Positions 37,766-39,656 of a stretch of 39,656 bases of DNA are shown here, piece after piece. Position numbers and translations under genes: made by a program. Origin of the DNA: a virus; IMG/VR virus record IMGVR_UViG_3300034066_001074, positions 1 through 39,656 of that record. The stretch is one strand, 5' to 3'. The number at the start of each line of letters is the position of its first letter. Position 1 is the first letter of the stretch. The notes under the pieces are model-generated. The model searched no databases. It saw only the letters and a program-made list of their open reading frames with translations, and was not told where the DNA came from.

Positions 37766-37916
37766 CACCTAGTCCAGACCATTACAGACCGACCCCGACC
37801 CCGACCACCAGCGGTCCAGCGGTCCAGCTATACTCCACCGCATCAGTAGGACATGCATCAGCGTAAGTCCCTGATAATCAGGCAAACGTACTCTACATGA
37901 TATACGTTGTGTGACG

Positions 37917-38309
37917 TTATAGACTCTCACCCTCTGTCTGCCCCTGTACCGGCTCCACTACCTCGGCCGCTACCTCGAGCACTGGCGCGCTGGTCAGGCT
38001 ATCAGGCGGGGCCATTAGACCCGCCCGTTGAGCATCCGCGAGTGCCCTAGCCGTACGAGCTTCCAGTTGTGCGTCTGTTAGTTCGGTCAAGGCTGCCAGT
38101 AATGGCGAGCCGTCTGCGTTGGCTAGTTTGGTGGGCAGGAGTTTGCTGAGTAGTGCGCAAAACGTGCGAGGATCGGACCGGCCAACGTGTACCAGATAGC
38201 TTGTGCCGCCGAGCTCGGTAAACGCGTTTTGTATCGCGTCTTTGAGCGCCAAAGTGTGCTTATTCGGGAGCCCCTTCGGTCTGCCCGGTCCTGCTTCCGT
38301 GAATGCCAT
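37917..38309 (-). CDS. Putative terminase small subunit (130 aa)
   Basis: ATG 38309 gives MAFTEAGPGRPKGLPNKHTL, then ALKDAIQNAFTELGGTSYLV and DPRTFCALLSKLLPTKLANA. This GRPKGxxNK...LK.AI..A....GG..YL......P..F..LL.K.LP pattern is typical of genes just upstream of terminase large subunits in phages. An N-terminal DNA-binding region plus a helical oligomerisation core is consistent with a small terminase. The C-terminus is alanine/glutamate-rich (LEVAAEVVEPVQGQTEGESL). It is separated from the large subunit by two small genes, unlike P22. The call rests on pattern and position. Confidence 0.55.
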   Translation of the reverse strand: MAFTEAGPGRPKGLPNKHTLALKDAIQNAFTELGGTSYLVHVGRSDPRTFCALLSKLLPTKLANADGSPLLAALTELTDAQLEARTARALADAQRAGLMAPPDSLTSAPVLEVAAEVVEPVQGQTEGESL

Positions 38310-38649
38310 ATGATCTAGTTTTCTCTTAGTTTTCTTAACTTGGCAACCTTCGCCTCCCCCTCTCCCCGCATTACACAACTCCTACGCATACCCATACTTA
38401 CACAAACTAAGCGCACCTACAACCAGCCTGTTACTCTGTAACTATACGCTTTTTCAACGCTTTGAGCTATCGTTTTCGCAGAAAGGCCCCTTCTGATGCC
38501 CTTACTCATAAAAAACGTATCACGATAGCCGAGCCTCACACCCCCCCCTAGAATTGCCAGCTAAGCGCCTTAAACAGCCAAAAAAATATTTCAGCTAACG
38601 TGCAAATCTTTTGTTGTCTCTCTACGCTTCTTCTACGTAGCTTTGACCC
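38310..38649. other. Divergent intergenic region between minus-strand late and plus-strand genes
   Basis: No gene is seen in these 340 bp. The region separates the late operon from the plus-strand small-gene operon and should hold promoters for both. It contains a 13-bp palindrome GTTACTCTGTAAC (38430-38442) and an 8-bp inverted repeat GCTATCGT (38466-38473) / ACGATAGC (38522-38529). On the minus strand TTGTAG, 16 bp, TAAGTA near 38391-38419 is a weak promoter candidate. No sigma-70 consensus is convincing. Confidence 0.5.
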
Positions 38650-38976
38650 ATGCAAAAGAACCCCGCCCTCCCCGTCCTGTCCGAAACAATCTCCCCCGCC
38701 GATACCATCGGTTTCTTCGAAGGCGTCAAGCTTGTCGGAATGGAAAACGTCCGCATGACAGTCTCCTACGCTGTACAGCGTAAACACTTCGGAAAGATTA
38801 TCTTCGGCAAGAAAACTGTAATCGTTAACGAGATCGGACAGATCTACGTTGTCTGGTCAACAGGTTATAACAAAACCTCTTACGATTGTTGCTTTTACGC
38901 TTACAACGCTGGCGAAAACATCATCTCTCTGGTTCCTGAGATTCATTGGGCAAAGTTTTCCAAATCAGTAGCTTAA
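38650..38976 (+). CDS. Hypothetical beta-rich protein (108 aa), first gene of the plus-strand operon
   Basis: The product starts MQKNPALPVLSETISPADTI and continues GFFEGVKLVGMENVRMTVSY, then short strands (GKIIFGKKTVIVNEIGQIYV, VWSTGYNKTSYDCCFYAYNA). It is compact and soluble. The leader ends GCTTTGACCC with no Shine-Dalgarno sequence. It is promoter-proximal in the plus-strand unit that crosses the contig junction. No family is recognised. Confidence 0.7.
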   Translation: MQKNPALPVLSETISPADTIGFFEGVKLVGMENVRMTVSYAVQRKHFGKIIFGKKTVIVNEIGQIYVVWSTGYNKTSYDCCFYAYNAGENIISLVPEIHWAKFSKSVA

Positions 38977-39077
38977 TCCCCACGTACTCAACCCCCTGCC
39001 AGTCTCCCCTCTCCCCCTACATAAAAAAAGCGCACAATCTTCTTGCCCTTTCTTTGTCCCGTGCGCATATTCAACGC

Positions 39078-39212
39078 ATGCTCACACGCATCCTCTCCAC
39101 TCTTAACACTGTCTTCTCTGTCTTGGCTTACACAGCCCTAGCTTTTCCCTTTGCCCTTATTGCTGGCCTCACAGCCTACGGCTTGGCCAAGTATACTCTC
39201 CACCTTTTCTAA
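39078..39212 (+). CDS. Small hydrophobic membrane protein (44 aa)
   Basis: The product MLTRILSTLNTVFSVLAYTA then LAFPFALIAGLTAYGLAKYT ends LHLF. It is almost wholly hydrophobic, with helices at about 5-20 and 22-38 around a proline. It is probably inserted in the inner membrane. A 100-bp gap precedes it and the AAACC repeat follows. Similar tiny proteins can be toxins or exclusion factors, but nothing specific is seen. Confidence 0.6.
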   Translation: MLTRILSTLNTVFSVLAYTALAFPFALIAGLTAYGLAKYTLHLF

Positions 39213-39260
39213 CCCAAACCAACCCAAACCAAACCAAACCAAACCAAACCAACCCAAACC
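39211..39260 (+). repeat. 50-bp AAACC/AACCC microsatellite serving as a leader
   Basis: The 50 bases directly before the ATG at 39261 are made only of A and C, as a run of CCAAA and CCCAAA units (AACCCAAACC, then AAACC repeats). Its first two bases are the end of the previous stop codon. An unstructured, G-free leader with no Shine-Dalgarno sequence could favour SD-independent initiation. Confidence 0.85.
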
Positions 39261-39434
39261 ATGAACATCCTCCACACTCTCACAGTCTCCAACCACGTCA
39301 CAGGCGAGCAATCAACCCGCCACATCATCCGGTCCCGCCGTCTCACCTATCGCGGTGCAGAGCGCATCCTACGCCGCAATGGCATGTCTGCCGATTGCTC
39401 TGTCGTCCGTTTGGAAACAGCTATTTACGCATAA
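39261..39434 (+). CDS. Small basic hypothetical protein (57 aa)
   Basis: The frame gives MNILHTLTVSNHVTGEQSTR then HIIRSRRLTYRGAERILRRN and GMSADCSVVRLETAIYA. It is arginine-rich in the centre and could bind nucleic acid. It begins immediately after the A/C-only repeat and is followed 40 bp later by the gene that crosses the junction. No family is recognised. Confidence 0.65.
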   Translation: MNILHTLTVSNHVTGEQSTRHIIRSRRLTYRGAERILRRNGMSADCSVVRLETAIYA

Positions 39435-39474
39435 CCCTCCCCACAGCTCCCACAAAATAAACCAAATCCCCAAA

Positions 39475-39656
39475 ATGACTACTATCTACTCCAACAAATC
39501 AGAAGCACAGAACCTTATCGCCATGTCTGTAAAGTACATCGGACCAACGGACTACAGAGGCTCGCGCATCAAAATGAGTCTCCCCCGCTTTGAAGAGTCT
39601 CTAACTATCTCTTACGATTACGACGCTAAAGACGCGGAAGACGGCGCTGTTAAGTT
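39475..39656 (+). CDS. Conserved small phage protein, N-terminal part (continues at position 3)
   Basis: ATG 39475 opens MTTIYSNKSEAQNLIAMSVK then YIGPTDYRGSRIKMSLPRFE, and the frame runs off the window end. It continues in register at position 3 and stops at 242 for a total of 98 residues. The leader ATAAACCAAATCCCCAAA has no Shine-Dalgarno sequence and no G. Confidence 0.85.
   Translation, partial: MTTIYSNKSEAQNLIAMSVKYIGPTDYRGSRIKMSLPRFEESLTISYDYDAKDAEDGAVK
39530..39656. repeat. Terminal direct repeat, right copy
   Basis: This is an exact copy of bases 1-127. One copy should be removed before any map or coverage analysis. Confidence 0.95.

Larger units (their letters stand above)
37473..37916. 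other. 444-bp intergenic region rich in palindromes and G-runs
   Basis: No gene is supported. In order it contains a G-run block (37523-37592), a hairpin GGGGGT/ACCCCC at 37696-37701 and 37706-37711, two copies of an 18-bp palindromic unit (37716-37733 and 37748-37765), short tandem GACCCC and AGCGGTCC repeats near 37790-37830, a 13-bp palindrome CCTGATAATCAGG (37870-37882), and ACGTA/TACGT arms at 37887-37907. It lies in the packaging region and could hold a pac site and late-operon control sites. Confidence 0.6.

Overview
The window is a complete tailed-phage genome assembled as a circle. The first 127 bases (1-127) recur exactly at the end (39530-39656), so the unique length is 39,529 bp, and one small gene is cut by the arbitrary junction. 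The virion genes follow the P22 podovirus order: small and large terminase, a large portal, scaffold, P22-type coat, gp4-like tail accessory factor, gp10-like stabilisation protein, a needle-like protein, gp7-like and two large ejection proteins, then tailspikes. Short-tailed (podovirus) morphology is therefore likely. No integrase, excisionase, RNA polymerase, tRNA or CRISPR was seen. A lytic life cycle is the simplest reading, although one small Cro-like HTH gene sits at the head of the early operon. The host cannot be named. Most start codons lack a Shine-Dalgarno sequence and many have A/C-rich leaders, which points to a host lineage that does not depend on strong SD pairing.

Layout: (1) 38650 to 596 across the junction, and 1177-2029, are small plus-strand genes, mostly of unknown function (small membrane proteins and one triple zinc-ribbon protein). 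Each group ends in a good hairpin terminator (629-672, 2044-2081). (2) 9418 down to 2102 on the minus strand is the replication and recombination operon. It holds the HTH regulator, a PD-(D/E)XK Fe-S nuclease, a DUF2829/Tad2-like protein, a RuvC-like resolvase, a RecT-like annealase, an SSB-like protein, a DnaB-N/RepA-like ATPase, and a winged-helix initiator that carries four iterons inside its own coding sequence, as lambda O does. Small genes follow. (3) 38309 down to 9565 on the minus strand is the packaging, virion and lysis operon. A fibre locus (29104-25152), with its own terminators, lies between the gp4-like and gp10-like genes. Two pectate-lyase-fold spikes, a small membrane-protein cassette, a metallophosphoesterase and a pesticin-type muramidase end the operon.

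The most unusual parts are non-coding: three tandem hairpin motifs with a constant TCTCTC loop and changing stems (36843-37026), a G-run block with mutually exclusive hairpins (37523-37592), a pair of 18-bp palindromic sites (37716-37765), a terminator whose U-tract abuts the terminase start codon (36514-36555), and a duplicated leader (942-985 and 1128-1171). Most genes are packed with ATGA or TAATG overlaps, which implies translational coupling.
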